Assembly (NCBI GenBank): GCA_963778525.1
Contig: CAVZUJ010000001.1
Span: 248,001 to 312,000, forward strand
Length of the DNA: 64,000 nt
DNA from: Schlegelella_A sp963778525
GTDB lineage: Bacteria; Pseudomonadota; Gammaproteobacteria; Burkholderiales; Burkholderiaceae_C
Direction of reading: 5' to 3'
Shown: in pieces, positions 18,984-28,549 of the stretch
How positions within the stretch are numbered: position 1 is the stretch's first letter
Layout of the letters: every line of letters starts with the position of its first letter
Made by a program: the position numbers and the translations under genes
Notes under the pieces: generated by a model
Told to the model about the DNA's origin: nothing
What the model saw: the letters and a program-made list of their open reading frames with translations, nothing else
Databases searched by the model: none

Positions 18984-21900
18984 TCAGGCCGCTTCGGCCA
19001 GGCGCATCGCACCCGGCATGTCGACCGTGACGATGCGCGAGACGCCCTGCTCCTGCATCGTCACGCCGATCAGCTGCTCGGCCATTTCCATGGCGATGCG
19101 GTTGTGGCTGATGAACAGGAACTGCGTCACCTTCGACATCTCGGTGACGAGCTTGGCGTAGCGCTCGGTGTTCGCGTCGTCGAGCGGCGCGTCGACCTCG
19201 TCGAGCAGGCAAAACGGCGCCGGGTTGAGCTGGAAGATCGCGAACACCAGCGCGATCGCGGCCAGCGCCTTCTCGCCGCCCGAGAGCAGGTGGATGGAGC
19301 TGTTCTTCTTGCCGGGCGGCTGCGCCATCACCTGCACGCCGGCGTCGAGGATCTCGTCGCCGGTCATCACGAGGCGGGCCGTGCCGCCGCCGAACAGCGT
19401 CGGGAACATGCGGCCGAAATGCTCGTTGACCTGCGCGAAGGTCGTGCCGAGCAGATCGCGCGTCTCGAGATCGATCTTCTTGATCGCATCTTCCAGCGTC
19501 GCCATCGCTTCGCCGAGATCGGCGTTCTGGGCGTCGAGGAAGCCCTTGCGCTCGCGCGCCGTGGTGAGCTCGTCGAGCGCCGCGAGATTGACGGCACCGA
19601 GCGCCTCGATCTCGCGATTGAGCGTATCGATGCGACTCTGCAGGCCGGAGAGCTTCACCCCTCCTTCTTCGACGCTGCGCCCGACCGCATCGTGATCGGC
19701 GCCCGCCGCGACGAGCTGCTCGAGGTATTGCGCTCCGCCGAGCTGGGCAGCCTGTTCTTCGAGCTGCAGCTTGCCGAGCTTGTCGCGCAACGGCTGGAGC
19801 GCCTGCTCGTGGCCCAGGCGACCTTCGTCGGCAGCACGCAGCCGCAGCGAAAGATCGTCATAGATGCTGCGCTTTTCGCCCAACGCCGTTTCCCGCTCGA
19901 GCTTCTTCGCGAGCGCCGCCTGCAACTCGGTCTCCGCCTGCGTGTCGGTCAGGCGCTCGAGCTCGGCGCGCAGCGCCGCATCGGCGGAGCGATTGGCTTC
20001 GAGCTGCTGCAACGCGGTGGCGATCGAACGCTCGAGCTCGGCCCGCCTTGCCACGAAGGCGCGCAGCTCGAACTGCGCCTCCTGCGCCTGCCGGTCGAGC
20101 GCGCTCGCCTCGTCGCGGCCCTTGATCACCGAGAGCTCGCAGGCATGGGCGGCCTCGTCGAGCTGGGCATGCCGTTCCTGGGCCACCGCCAGCTCGGCGT
20201 CGAGCGTCTCGAAGCGCACCTCGCCGGCAGCGCGACGCGCCAGCAGGTCTTCGATCTCGCTGTCGATCGCGCCGCGTTCGCCGCCGAGCTGCTCGCGCCG
20301 CTGCGTCGTCTGCAGCGAGAGCTGGGTCAGGCGCAGCAACTCGACCTGCTGCTGATGCGCGGCCGACTGCGCCGCCGTCGCGTCGCGCCGGCCGGCCCCC
20401 AGGCGTTCCCCCGCCTCGCTGCTTTCGGCCTCGGCGCGAATCAACCGGGTCTTCGCTTCGTCGACGAGAAACGTCTGGGCCCGCGTCTGCTTTTCCAGGT
20501 TCTCGATCTCCTGGGCCCGTGCCAGCAGCCCTGCCTGCTGCGAGTCGGGCGCGTAGAAGCTGACGGCGAACTGGCTGACCGCGTGGCCTTCCTTCGTCAT
20601 GATCACTTCGCCATGGGTCAGGCTCGAGCGAGCCGCAAGCGCAGCGTCGAGATCGGCGGCGGTGTAGACACCCTCGAGCCAGTCGCCGAGCAAGGCGGCG
20701 AGACCGGAATCGCCCAGATGCAGCAGCTCCGCCAGACGCGGCAAGGTCCGGTGCGCGGACGCCAACGGGGCCGGCGGCGCCGTGAAGAACGCAAGACGGG
20801 CCGGTGGCGCATCGGCGGCGAAAGCGCGTACCGTGTCGAGCCTTCCGATCTCGAGGGCACCGAGGCGCTCGCGCAAGGCCGCCTCGAGAGCCGCCTCCCA
20901 ACCCGGCTCGATGCGGATGCGGCGCCACAGTCCCTGCAACGATTCCAGGCCGTGGCGGGCGAGCCAGGGCTTGAGCTTGTCTTCGACCTGAACCTTTTCC
21001 TGCAAGGCTTTCAGGGCTTCGAGCCGCGCGCCGAGATCGGCGTGACGGCGGGCCTCGTCGTTCGCCGCGGCCTGCGCGATGCGCCGAGCCTCTTCGAGCA
21101 CGGGCAGGCGCTCCTGCCACTGCGCGAGCTGCGCTTCGGCGGCGGCGTGTGCGGCTTCGGCCTGCGTGGCGCGCTGACGGGCGGCGTCGAGCTGCACCGG
21201 ATCCACCACCACGAGATCGCGCTCCTCGCCGAGCAGCCGGTCGCGACGGACCTCGGCCTGGCCCAGCCGCTCGTCGATGCCGCGGGTCTCGGCGGCCGCA
21301 ACCTGAATCTGCTGGGCGATTCCGCCCACGACCTCGCGCTGGGCTGCGCTCGCCGCCTGCGCCGCGCGCAATGCCGCCGCCGCGGCCGCGAGGCCTTCGG
21401 TGTGCACTGCCACCCGCTCGCCGAACTCGACGCCCGTGACCTTGGCTGCCTCGATGCCCGCACCCGCCTGCTCGTGCTCGGCCCGCGCCTGCGCCTCGCG
21501 CGCCAGCCACGCGCTGTGCTGACCTTCGAGGTCGGCGCGTTGTCGCGCGACGCGCTCGCGGCCTTCGGCGACGTAGCGGATCCGCTCTTCGATGCGGCTG
21601 ACCTCGAGCGCCGCCTCACCGAGCACACCCTGCGCCGCGTGCAAGGCATCGTTGGCGCCGTAGTGCGCCTGCCGGATCGACTCCAGCTCGGCCTCCGCGT
21701 GGCGCAGCTCGGCGATCCGGGCGTCGAGTGCGGCCATGGCGGCAGCCACGGCTTGACGTACGCGCTCTTCCTCGCGTGCGGCGTCGCGGTGCTTCAGGAA
21801 CCAGAGCTGATGCTGCTTGGTCTGGCTGTCGTGCTGCAGGGCCCGGAAACGTCCGGCCACCTCGGCCTGCGACTCGAGCTTGTCGAGGTTCTGGTTCAGC

Positions 21901-22499
21901 TCGCGCAGGATGTCTTCGACGCGGGTCAGGTTCTCGCGCGTGTCCTTCAGGCGGTTCTCGGTCTCGCGCCGACGCTCCTTGTACTTCGAGACGCCGGCCG
22001 CTTCCTCGAGGAAGAAGCGCAGCTCCTCCGGCTTGCTTTCGATGATGCGCGAGATCGTGCCCTGGCCGATGATCGCGTAGGCGCGCGGCCCGAGACCGGT
22101 GCCGAGGAACACGTCCTGGACGTCGCGCCGGCGCACCGGCTGGTTGTTGATGTAGTAGCTGCTCGTGCCGTCGCGCGTCAGCACGCGCTTGACGGCGATC
22201 TCGGTGAAGCGGTTCCACGGCCCGCCGGCGCGGCCCTCGGCGTTGTCGAACGCAAGCTCGACACTGGCCCGGCCGGCCGGCTTGCGCAGGCCGGAGCCGT
22301 TGAAGATGACGTCCTGCATCGACTCGCCGCGCAGCTCGCTGGCCTTGCTCTCGCCGAGCACCCAGCGCACCGCGTCGATGATGTTGGACTTGCCGCAGCC
22401 GTTCGGGCCGACCACGCCGACGAGTTGGCCGGGAAGCTGGAACTGGGTCGGCTCGACGAAAGACTTGAAGCCCGAGAGCTTGATCGAATTGAGGCGCAT
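18984..22499 (-). CDS. smc: Chromosome partition protein Smc
   Basis: An 1171-residue SMC ATPase that compacts and segregates the chromosome with ScpAB. It has an N-terminal Walker A (GPNGCGKSN, residues 31-39), two long coiled-coil arms (about 170-500 and 660-1010) around a hinge (about 510-650), and a C-terminal head with the signature LLSGGEKALAAIALVFAIF and Walker B FCLLDEVDAPLDD. It starts MRLNSIKLSGFKSF, as in the family. It heads the smc-zipA-ligA operon. The 120-bp divergent region towards queF contains two interleaved inverted repeats described separately. Full length, no sign of damage. Confidence 0.97.
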   Translation of the reverse strand: MRLNSIKLSGFKSFVEPTQFQLPGQLVGVVGPNGCGKSNIIDAVRWVLGESKASELRGESMQDVIFNGSGLRKPAGRASVELAFDNAEGRAGGPWNRFTEIAVKRVLTRDGTSSYYINNQPVRRRDVQDVFLGTGLGPRAYAIIGQGTISRIIESKPEELRFFLEEAAGVSKYKERRRETENRLKDTRENLTRVEDILRELNQNLDKLESQAEVAGRFRALQHDSQTKQHQLWFLKHRDAAREEERVRQAVAAAMAALDARIAELRHAEAELESIRQAHYGANDALHAAQGVLGEAALEVSRIEERIRYVAEGRERVARQRADLEGQHSAWLAREAQARAEHEQAGAGIEAAKVTGVEFGERVAVHTEGLAAAAAALRAAQAASAAQREVVGGIAQQIQVAAAETRGIDERLGQAEVRRDRLLGEERDLVVVDPVQLDAARQRATQAEAAHAAAEAQLAQWQERLPVLEEARRIAQAAANDEARRHADLGARLEALKALQEKVQVEDKLKPWLARHGLESLQGLWRRIRIEPGWEAALEAALRERLGALEIGRLDTVRAFAADAPPARLAFFTAPPAPLASAHRTLPRLAELLHLGDSGLAALLGDWLEGVYTAADLDAALAARSSLTHGEVIMTKEGHAVSQFAVSFYAPDSQQAGLLARAQEIENLEKQTRAQTFLVDEAKTRLIRAEAESSEAGERLGAGRRDATAAQSAAHQQQVELLRLTQLSLQTTQRREQLGGERGAIDSEIEDLLARRAAGEVRFETLDAELAVAQERHAQLDEAAHACELSVIKGRDEASALDRQAQEAQFELRAFVARRAELERSIATALQQLEANRSADAALRAELERLTDTQAETELQAALAKKLERETALGEKRSIYDDLSLRLRAADEGRLGHEQALQPLRDKLGKLQLEEQAAQLGGAQYLEQLVAAGADHDAVGRSVEEGGVKLSGLQSRIDTLNREIEALGAVNLAALDELTTARERKGFLDAQNADLGEAMATLEDAIKKIDLETRDLLGTTFAQVNEHFGRMFPTLFGGGTARLVMTGDEILDAGVQVMAQPPGKKNSSIHLLSGGEKALAAIALVFAIFQLNPAPFCLLDEVDAPLDDANTERYAKLVTEMSKVTQFLFISHNRIAMEMAEQLIGVTMQEQGVSRIVTVDMPGAMRLAEAA

Positions 22500-22502
22500 G
22501 AA

Positions 22503-22591
22503 GCGGTGGCGCGAGCGATGCTAAGTTATTGATTTAATGGCATAAAAAGCCACCGCGACACGAACGGGGAAGGCTCGGATGATAGCATCGC
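22503..22591. promoter_or_regulatory. Divergent smc/queF control region with two interleaved inverted repeats
   Basis: Between the divergent smc and queF starts, GCGGTGGC (22503-22510) pairs with GCCACCGC (22549-22556). GCGATGCTA (22515-22523) pairs with TAGCATCGC (22583-22591). Both matches are perfect and the order is A-B-A'-B'. The 25 bases between B and A' are strikingly AT-rich for this genome and probably hold one or both promoters. The repeats could be protein-binding sites around the promoter or, if transcribed, a pseudoknot in the queF leader. No clear ribosome site precedes queF. Confidence 0.4.
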
Positions 22592-22619
22592 GACCTCCCG
22601 CAGCCCCTCGCTTTTCCGC

Positions 22620-23087
22620 ATGGCCAAGACCTCTCGCCGCGAACTGACCGTCTCGTCGCGCAAGGCGCCGACCTCAGCCCCGAGCGCACCGCAGAAACAC
22701 CTGGACGTCTTCGCCAATCCGGCATCCGAGCGCGACTACGTCATCGAGTTCGTGGTGCCCGAATTCACCTGCACCTGCCCGCTCACCGGCCAGCCGGACT
22801 TCGCGCACTTCACGATCGAGATGGTTGCCGACAAGCTCTGCATCGAGTTGAAAAGCCTGAAGCTGTACTTCTGGAGCTACCGCGACGTCGGCGCGTTCCA
22901 CGAGAAAGTGACGAACACCATCCTCGACGACATCGTCGCGGCAACGAAGCCTCGCTATGCCCGCATCCACGCGCGCTGGAACGTCCGCGGCGGGATCTAC
23001 ACCAACGTCACGGCCGAGCATCGCGCCAAGGGCTGGAAGCACCCCGCCCCGCCGATGCCCGGCGCCGCGCGGCCACACCGCCTCTGA
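22620..23087 (+). CDS. queF: NADPH-dependent 7-cyano-7-deazaguanine reductase
   Basis: A 155-residue unimodular QueF of the short (YkvM) type, in the T-fold superfamily. It reduces preQ0 to preQ1 in queuosine biosynthesis for tRNA wobble modification. Key residues are visible: the thioimide-forming Cys 53 and Asp 60 in FTCTCPLTGQPDFAHF, and the QueF motif ELKSLKLYFWSYRD that binds NADPH and substrate. An N-terminal extension of about 28 residues is slightly longer than usual. It stands alone and is convergent with the CpXC gene. No other queuosine gene lies in the window. Confidence 0.95.
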   Translation: MAKTSRRELTVSSRKAPTSAPSAPQKHLDVFANPASERDYVIEFVVPEFTCTCPLTGQPDFAHFTIEMVADKLCIELKSLKLYFWSYRDVGAFHEKVTNTILDDIVAATKPRYARIHARWNVRGGIYTNVTAEHRAKGWKHPAPPMPGAARPHRL

Positions 23088-23115
23088 ACGTCCAGGCCGC
23101 GGCCCGGCCCGTCGC

Positions 23116-23799
23116 TCACGCGGCGATCAGACCCTTGCGGTAGTCGACGAAAAGGCCGGTACCGACGTCTTCGCGCAACGACGCCCAGTCCTCCGGCGCA
23201 GCCTCGACCTCGCCGAGCGCGGCACGCGCCACGCTGACGACATCGATGAGGTGATCGACGGCGGTCTCGATCCAGCCGAGCATGAGCACATCGGCGCGCG
23301 CCTCGACGAGCCGGAATTCGACGCCGGTGCCGATCGGTGCCCGGTCGAGGTTGCGGATGGCGCCGAGCTTGACCAGCTCGAGCGTTCGGTCGTCGATGCC
23401 GGCGGCGGCGGCAAGAAGCTTCTCGTTGAGCGCAGCCCAGCCGAATACCATGCGCGCCACGATCTTCTTGCCGATCGCGCGCGCCTCGCTCGGAGCCTTG
23501 CTGCCGAAAGCGCGCTCGAACGCGCTCTGGCTGCGCTCCTCTAGCTCGTGCGCTTCACCCTGCCGCGATGCCGGCCAGACGGCGATGTACTGGCCGCGCT
23601 TGACGTCGATGTAGCTGAACTCGGGCTCCATGCGAAAGGCGAAACCGCAGGCCGGGCAGCTCTTGCGCTGGAAGCTGCGATCGAGAATCGCCTCGCGCAA
23701 GTCGGGCCGACGATCGGCATTCACGCTGTGCACCAGCTCGAAGTGGACGATCGACTTGCACGAAGGGCAAGCGATGTCGGCATTGCGAAAAATCGACAC
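23116..23799 (-). CDS. CpXC-domain protein (third gene of the three-gene cluster)
   Basis: A 227-residue protein. Its N-terminal 75 residues have two CPxC knuckles (Cys 11/14 and Cys 48/51) separated by a loop, ending FSYIDVKRGQYIAV. This is the pattern of the CpXC domain, a presumed zinc-binding module of unknown role. The remaining 150 residues are helical and unassigned. The start is the GTG at 23799, preceded by AAGGAGA; it lies 18 bp after the stop of the metallopeptidase gene, so the two are co-transcribed. I infer a helper, folding or immunity-type role only from context; no function is known. Confidence 0.75.
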   Translation of the reverse strand: MSIFRNADIACPSCKSIVHFELVHSVNADRRPDLREAILDRSFQRKSCPACGFAFRMEPEFSYIDVKRGQYIAVWPASRQGEAHELEERSQSAFERAFGSKAPSEARAIGKKIVARMVFGWAALNEKLLAAAAGIDDRTLELVKLGAIRNLDRAPIGTGVEFRLVEARADVLMLGWIETAVDHLIDVVSVARAALGEVEAAPEDWASLREDVGTGLFVDYRKGLIAA

Positions 23800-23817
23800 G
23801 GGATCTCCTTCGGCGAA

Positions 23818-26800
23818 TCAGTGCGTCGGCGGGCCCAGCTTGGCCAGCCATGAGCGCGCCGGATGGCTCGGCTTGAGCTTGTCCATGTGGAAGCTCGCAT
23901 ACAGCTCGGCAAACCACTCGCCCGGGGCGCGGAACTGATAGCCGGTCATGCCTTGCTTTCTGGCGCTCGCGAGGTAGCTTACCCAGGACTGATCGTAGGC
24001 CTCGTGGTAGATGCGGCCGTCGATGGTGATGGCGTCGCAGTCGCCTTGCCGCCACCACACCTGCTGTCCGGCGGCGATACGAAACCACTCGTCGACCTGG
24101 TTCAGGCGCGTCTGGAAATCGACCTCCTGGCCGGGTGGCGCCGGCGGCGCGTCAGGGGTCTTGCGCAAGATGAGATCGAGCACGTATTTCTTCTGCTCCG
24201 GCGTCTTGTCGAAGCCGTTCTCCGCCGCCACGGCGTCGGCAATCGGCTGGACGTTGCCGCCATACGTGCGCCAGCCACCGAACTCGGCGCTGTTCTCGCG
24301 CGCCTTCATGAAATTCTGGGCGTCGTCGACGGAATGGCCGACCTCGTGCAGGGTCGCGAAGTCGAAGTAGTCGACCTTGTCCTCGTCCTTCGGCTTGCAA
24401 TCGGGATCGACGTCGTCCGGCATCTCCGGCATGCCGTCGGCACCGACCTGCTTGCTGCCGAATTCCTGATCCGATTGGTTCGGCCGGCCGTTCATGGTGA
24501 TCACGCCACCAGCGTCACCGCCATAGGCACCGCCGTTGTCGTCCGGCTTCTCGTGCTTGATGGTCTTCAGGCTCGGACTCTTCTTCACGTCATGCGGCAC
24601 CTTGGCGAGCATGCGACACATCTGCTTGATCGTCTTGGCTTCCTGCGGGTCGTTGCCGACAACCAGATCGACACCGAAGCGAGCCTTGGCCAGCGTGACC
24701 AGCACGCCGGTGTCGACATCGTCAGGCAGCGAGCTCATCAGCTTGTCGACTTCGGCGTCGCCCCCTTTTGCCATCATCTTCGTGACCGCATCCTTCAATG
24801 CAGCCGAGTTCGGCGCGCTCTTCGCCAGATCGCTGGCTTTCTTCGATTCGAGCTTGACGTCGATCTTGTCGAGCGCCTCTTCGGCGGTCTGGAAGTGGAA
24901 CGCATCGGCGTTCTGCGTCGCCGCCACGAGCATCGGCTCGAGCTCGGCGCGGATCGGCGGCTGCGGGACGGCCTTGATCGCCGCCGCCACCGTCTTGGCG
25001 CGGTCGTCGTAAGCCTTGCGCGCGATCGCCGCCAGCTCGGCGCGAGTCGCGCCGTCGGCCGCGGTGCGCAACGCCGTCATCGCGGCCGCGGCATCGTGGC
25101 CCTTGTCGCGCGTCGCAGCGTCGATCAGGGCGTCGTCGATGGCCTTGAGGAGCGCCCCCAGCGACACCGCGACCGGCAATGCGCCGGTCTTCTTGCGCCG
25201 GTCCTCGATCGTCTTGCGCAGGTCGGCATAGTCGCCGTGCTCGGCCTGAACCGTCTTCGCCGCGATCAGCAAATCAGCGGCCTTGGCGGCCTGTGCCGCG
25301 CCACCCTTGAGGTCGTTCGCAGCAGCCGCATCGTCGGCAAGCTTCAACGCCGCCGCAAACGCCTTGAAGGCGTCGGCCGCGGCATCGGCCCCTGCCGCCT
25401 TCTGCGCTGCCGCGCCTTCGCTCTTCAAGGTGGCCAGCGCCTTCTTCAGCGACGCGCTGTCCGTAGCCCCCGAAGCGTCGATCCCTGCCTGCAGCGCCGC
25501 TCCGGCGCCGGTGGCCAGCTTCTTCGCGGCGGCAATATCGGTGGTCGCGGCTGCGAGCTGCTCGCGCGCGAGTGCCCATTTCGCCGGCGCGTCCGGGGCG
25601 GTTGCCGCGTCGCCCGCAGCCTTGGCTGCCTTCGCAAGCTCCGCCACGATGGCGTCGAGCGTCGGCGTCATCTTGGCTGCCGCGGGGCTGGCCTGCAGCG
25701 TTGCCAATTCCTTGTCGGCAGCGGCCCGCGCCACCGCATACGCCTCCGCCGCATCGCCGACCTTTCCTGCCGCGGCGCAGCGCGTCACGATCGCCTGCAA
25801 CAGCGCCTCGCCGTCTTCGATGCGCATCTGCGCAAGCGTGGCCAGCACGTCGGCGTCAGCCAGGGATTTGTCGAGGCCGACGACGAGCGTCGCCAGCGCC
25901 GTGCGCGTGCGCAGGGGCTTGATGGCGTTGACCGTCAGGACGCGCTGCTTGTCGTAGGCCAGCCGACGATCGGCCGCGCGCTCGGCCTGAGCGAAGCGGC
26001 TGAACATCTCGCGGCCGGCCATCACCGCCTTGCCCCACTCCTTGGCGTTGATCGCGTTCTCCGCGATGGCCTGCTGCGCCTCGATGTCCTTGATCGCGGA
26101 GTCGACGAAAGCGGCTGCCGGCTTGGCCTTGAGGAGCTTCAAGCGATCCTTCGACTGGCGCGCGTACCAGTCCTTGATCCGGTTGCTGACGTTGTTGACG
26201 ATTCCGTCCAGAAGAGCGATCGCTTCATCGAACTTCGGCGGCGAGGCGGCGATGTCGACATCGGCCTTGTTCAAGTCGGCGTCGGCCTGCTTGGTTTCGT
26301 CCGCCGGCAGCAGGCCGCGGCCGCCGTTGATGATTACCGCTGCGTCGGCCCGCTTCTTCGCAACCAGGGCATGACGATCCGCCAGCGCCTTGGCAGCGAC
26401 GCAGATCACGCGCGCCTCCTCGACGCGCACCTTTGCCGTCGGGTAGTCGCCGTTGTCGGCGAAGATCTTGCCGCCAGCCAGCTTGGCGGCCGCGTTCGCG
26501 ATCTGGGTCGAGATCTTCGCCTGCTGCGGGTGCTTGCGCAGATCGTCGAGGAGCTTTTGCGCGGCGGCGCGCTTCTGGTCGTAGTCGGCGAACGCGGCCG
26601 CTGCCGCCTGCTTGGCCGCCGCCACGCGCGCCGGCACCTGCTGCAGCAGAGCCATGCCGCCGGCGAAGTCGCCGCTCTGCGCCTTGGCCGCGGCGGTCAG
26701 GACAAGATCGGTCACGATCTTCTTTTTCTCCGCCGCCGCCGACGGCTCGGTCAACGTCGCAAGCACATCGATGGCGGCCTGCTTCGCGGCGGCGTACTTC

Positions 26801-26934
26801 GTCGCGTCGTTGGCCATGGCGGTGCCCGCGGGGGAGCCGGCCTTGACCGGCGTCGCCGCCACCGTCGCCGTCGGCGACTTGCCGCCCGAGCCCTTGTTCA
26901 GCCGAGGCAAGCCCAGAAGTTCGATCAGCTTCAT
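23818..26934 (-). CDS. Large Ala-rich helical protein with C-terminal HEVGH metallopeptidase-like domain
   Basis: 1038 residues, not a recognised named protein. Residues 1 to about 780 are Ala-, Lys- and Asp-rich helices with many short repeats of the AAAK type. There is no signal peptide and no membrane segment. The C-terminal 250 residues are different in composition (more Gly, Trp, Tyr, Phe). They contain HEVGH at 863-867, the zinc site of zincin peptidases, and RAPGEWFAELYASF at about 1003-1016. Glu 1006 or Glu 1010 there is a candidate third zinc ligand, reminiscent of the EFFAE segment in lethal-factor-like peptidases. The start ATG at 26934 follows the upstream stop by one base. The architecture suggests an effector- or toxin-like protease, but that is inference. 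Confidence 0.7.
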   Translation of the reverse strand: MKLIELLGLPRLNKGSGGKSPTATVAATPVKAGSPAGTAMANDATKYAAAKQAAIDVLATLTEPSAAAEKKKIVTDLVLTAAAKAQSGDFAGGMALLQQVPARVAAAKQAAAAAFADYDQKRAAAQKLLDDLRKHPQQAKISTQIANAAAKLAGGKIFADNGDYPTAKVRVEEARVICVAAKALADRHALVAKKRADAAVIINGGRGLLPADETKQADADLNKADVDIAASPPKFDEAIALLDGIVNNVSNRIKDWYARQSKDRLKLLKAKPAAAFVDSAIKDIEAQQAIAENAINAKEWGKAVMAGREMFSRFAQAERAADRRLAYDKQRVLTVNAIKPLRTRTALATLVVGLDKSLADADVLATLAQMRIEDGEALLQAIVTRCAAAGKVGDAAEAYAVARAAADKELATLQASPAAAKMTPTLDAIVAELAKAAKAAGDAATAPDAPAKWALAREQLAAATTDIAAAKKLATGAGAALQAGIDASGATDSASLKKALATLKSEGAAAQKAAGADAAADAFKAFAAALKLADDAAAANDLKGGAAQAAKAADLLIAAKTVQAEHGDYADLRKTIEDRRKKTGALPVAVSLGALLKAIDDALIDAATRDKGHDAAAAMTALRTAADGATRAELAAIARKAYDDRAKTVAAAIKAVPQPPIRAELEPMLVAATQNADAFHFQTAEEALDKIDVKLESKKASDLAKSAPNSAALKDAVTKMMAKGGDAEVDKLMSSLPDDVDTGVLVTLAKARFGVDLVVGNDPQEAKTIKQMCRMLAKVPHDVKKSPSLKTIKHEKPDDNGGAYGGDAGGVITMNGRPNQSDQEFGSKQVGADGMPEMPDDVDPDCKPKDEDKVDYFDFATLHEVGHSVDDAQNFMKARENSAEFGGWRTYGGNVQPIADAVAAENGFDKTPEQKKYVLDLILRKTPDAPPAPPGQEVDFQTRLNQVDEWFRIAAGQQVWWRQGDCDAITIDGRIYHEAYDQSWVSYLASARKQGMTGYQFRAPGEWFAELYASFHMDKLKPSHPARSWLAKLGPPTH

Positions 26935-26935
26935 G

Positions 26936-28510
26936 TCAGCCGAGCGCCTCTTCGATGGCCATCAAGCGATCTTTCATCGGCTGGACGACGCGCATGTCGG
27001 TGAGGATCTCGTTGCCATCGAGGTTCTGCATCAGCTCGTCCTTGTCGATGAACGCGCGAATCGACTTGAGCGAGTCCTTCGCTGCCTTGGCGTATTGGGC
27101 ACGGCGCGTCGCGTCGTTCTCGGAGAGCGCCTTGTCGAGCGCGTCGTCCAGCGGCGTCTTCAGGCGCGCCTTGAGGCCGTCGAGCCGGGTGATCGCCTCG
27201 CGCACCTTGGGCAGATGCGCGGCGTCGCCGCGGTAGGCGTCGCCGACCGCCCTGCAAAGTCGGGTGATCTCGTTCATCGCCAGATCGCGCGTCTTGACCC
27301 ATTCGAGACGTGCGACGGCCAACTGCCTGACGGACAGGCCGCCGGCGGCCGCGGCCTCGGCCACCGGGGCGGCCGGAGTCTCGTCGAGCAAGGCCTCGAG
27401 CAGGTCGAGATCCTCGGCCAGCGAATCGAAGTCCTTCGAGTCGCTGTTGCTCTTGATGCTTGCCATCCGCTCCTTGACGTCGTCGGCATTGGGACCCTTC
27501 AGGGCCTTGGCGATGTCGGCGCGCATTCCCTCGATGCGCTTGGCATATTGCTTCGCGGCTTCCGCCTTGGCTTTCGGATCCTCGCCGGCGTTCAGCTCGC
27601 TGTCCGGAATCTCCTCGCCTTCGGCTTCTTCGGCTTCGCCGGCGGTCGTGCGAATACGCAGACCGACCGGAAACTTGAACACCGACTTCATCGTCAGCGC
27701 CACCTTCTTGACAACGCCGGCCGGCACCGCGGCGTCGGTCACGAAGGTGAGCTTCTTCTGCTCCCAGACGACTTCAGCGTCCTTCGGGCGGTAGACCTTG
27801 GGCACGTCGTCCTTGGGGAACATGCCTCTCAGCAATTTCTCGTGCGCCGCGCCGCAGTCCTTCGAGATGTAGCAGAGCGACATCGATTTGCCGACCGCGA
27901 ACGCGAACTTCAGCTTCAGCTTGGGCGGCGGATTCTTGGCCAGCTTCATCGCGGTGATGAAGCGGCTCTTCAGGAGCAACTGCTGCTTGTTCAACTTGCC
28001 GGAAGCGGCAGCCGGAGCCGGCGGCTTCTGGCTCTTGGCCTTGGCGACGATCTGCTGAAAGGCGGCCTCGGCGGCGTCCGCCGCGGCGCTCAGGCCTTGC
28101 TCGAACGCGGGTCTCGCCTTCGAGGCGGCACTGGCGGCGCCCATCGCCGCGACCGCCACGGTCGCGCTCGGCCCCACAAGCGACTTGCGAATCTTTTCCA
28201 CGGCAGCGGCAAACTCGTCGGCCGCAGCCGCCGCCAGCTTGATGGCGCCGAGCAGGGTCTTCAGGTTGCCCTTGTTCTGCGCGTCGATCTTCTTGAGCGC
28301 CGCCTCAGCGTCGGCGGCGCTTGTCACGCCCTTGGTTTCGAATAGCGAGAAGTCGACGGCGGCCTGGGCCTTGTCGAGCGTCTTCAGCGCCTCGGTCAAC
28401 TTCGAAGTGTTCTTCGAGAGCTTCTCGTCGAGACTCTTGTCCTTGGCCAGCGCGGTCTTCTGCTTGTTCCAAGTTTCGATTTTCAACGGGTCGGGTGTGT
28501 CGGTATTCAT
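26936..28510 (-). CDS. Helical protein of unknown function, 524 residues (first gene of the three-gene cluster)
   Basis: Not recognised. Residues 1 to about 170 are charged and Ala-rich helices. Residues about 185-310 look globular (KLKFAFAVGKSMSLCYISKD through VFKFPVGLRIRTT), perhaps a small alpha/beta domain. An acidic linker (about 312-325) leads to a helical C-terminal half. There is no signal peptide or membrane helix. The start ATG at 28510 has GAGG nine bases upstream; another in-frame ATG at 28519 abuts that site and is less likely. It heads the cluster and is preceded by a promoter-palindrome pair. One base separates its stop from the metallopeptidase start, so the products are probably needed together. 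Confidence 0.72.
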   Translation of the reverse strand: MNTDTPDPLKIETWNKQKTALAKDKSLDEKLSKNTSKLTEALKTLDKAQAAVDFSLFETKGVTSAADAEAALKKIDAQNKGNLKTLLGAIKLAAAAADEFAAAVEKIRKSLVGPSATVAVAAMGAASAASKARPAFEQGLSAAADAAEAAFQQIVAKAKSQKPPAPAAASGKLNKQQLLLKSRFITAMKLAKNPPPKLKLKFAFAVGKSMSLCYISKDCGAAHEKLLRGMFPKDDVPKVYRPKDAEVVWEQKKLTFVTDAAVPAGVVKKVALTMKSVFKFPVGLRIRTTAGEAEEAEGEEIPDSELNAGEDPKAKAEAAKQYAKRIEGMRADIAKALKGPNADDVKERMASIKSNSDSKDFDSLAEDLDLLEALLDETPAAPVAEAAAAGGLSVRQLAVARLEWVKTRDLAMNEITRLCRAVGDAYRGDAAHLPKVREAITRLDGLKARLKTPLDDALDKALSENDATRRAQYAKAAKDSLKSIRAFIDKDELMQNLDGNEILTDMRVVQPMKDRLMAIEEALG

Positions 28511-28549
28511 GTCGGACATCCTCAGGTAAGGCGTGCGGCCGAGCGACGC

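Noticed and set aside
18669..22532. A 1287-codon open frame on the plus strand opposite smc
   Set aside because: It is an antisense shadow of the high-GC smc gene; its translation has no domain and is Arg/Leu/Gly-biased, as expected from the complementary codon positions.
23863..27003. A 1046-codon open frame on the plus strand opposite the metallopeptidase gene
   Set aside because: Its translation is compositionally shadow-like (runs of Arg, Gly, Leu), while the minus strand has a zincin motif, a ribosome site and tight operon spacing.
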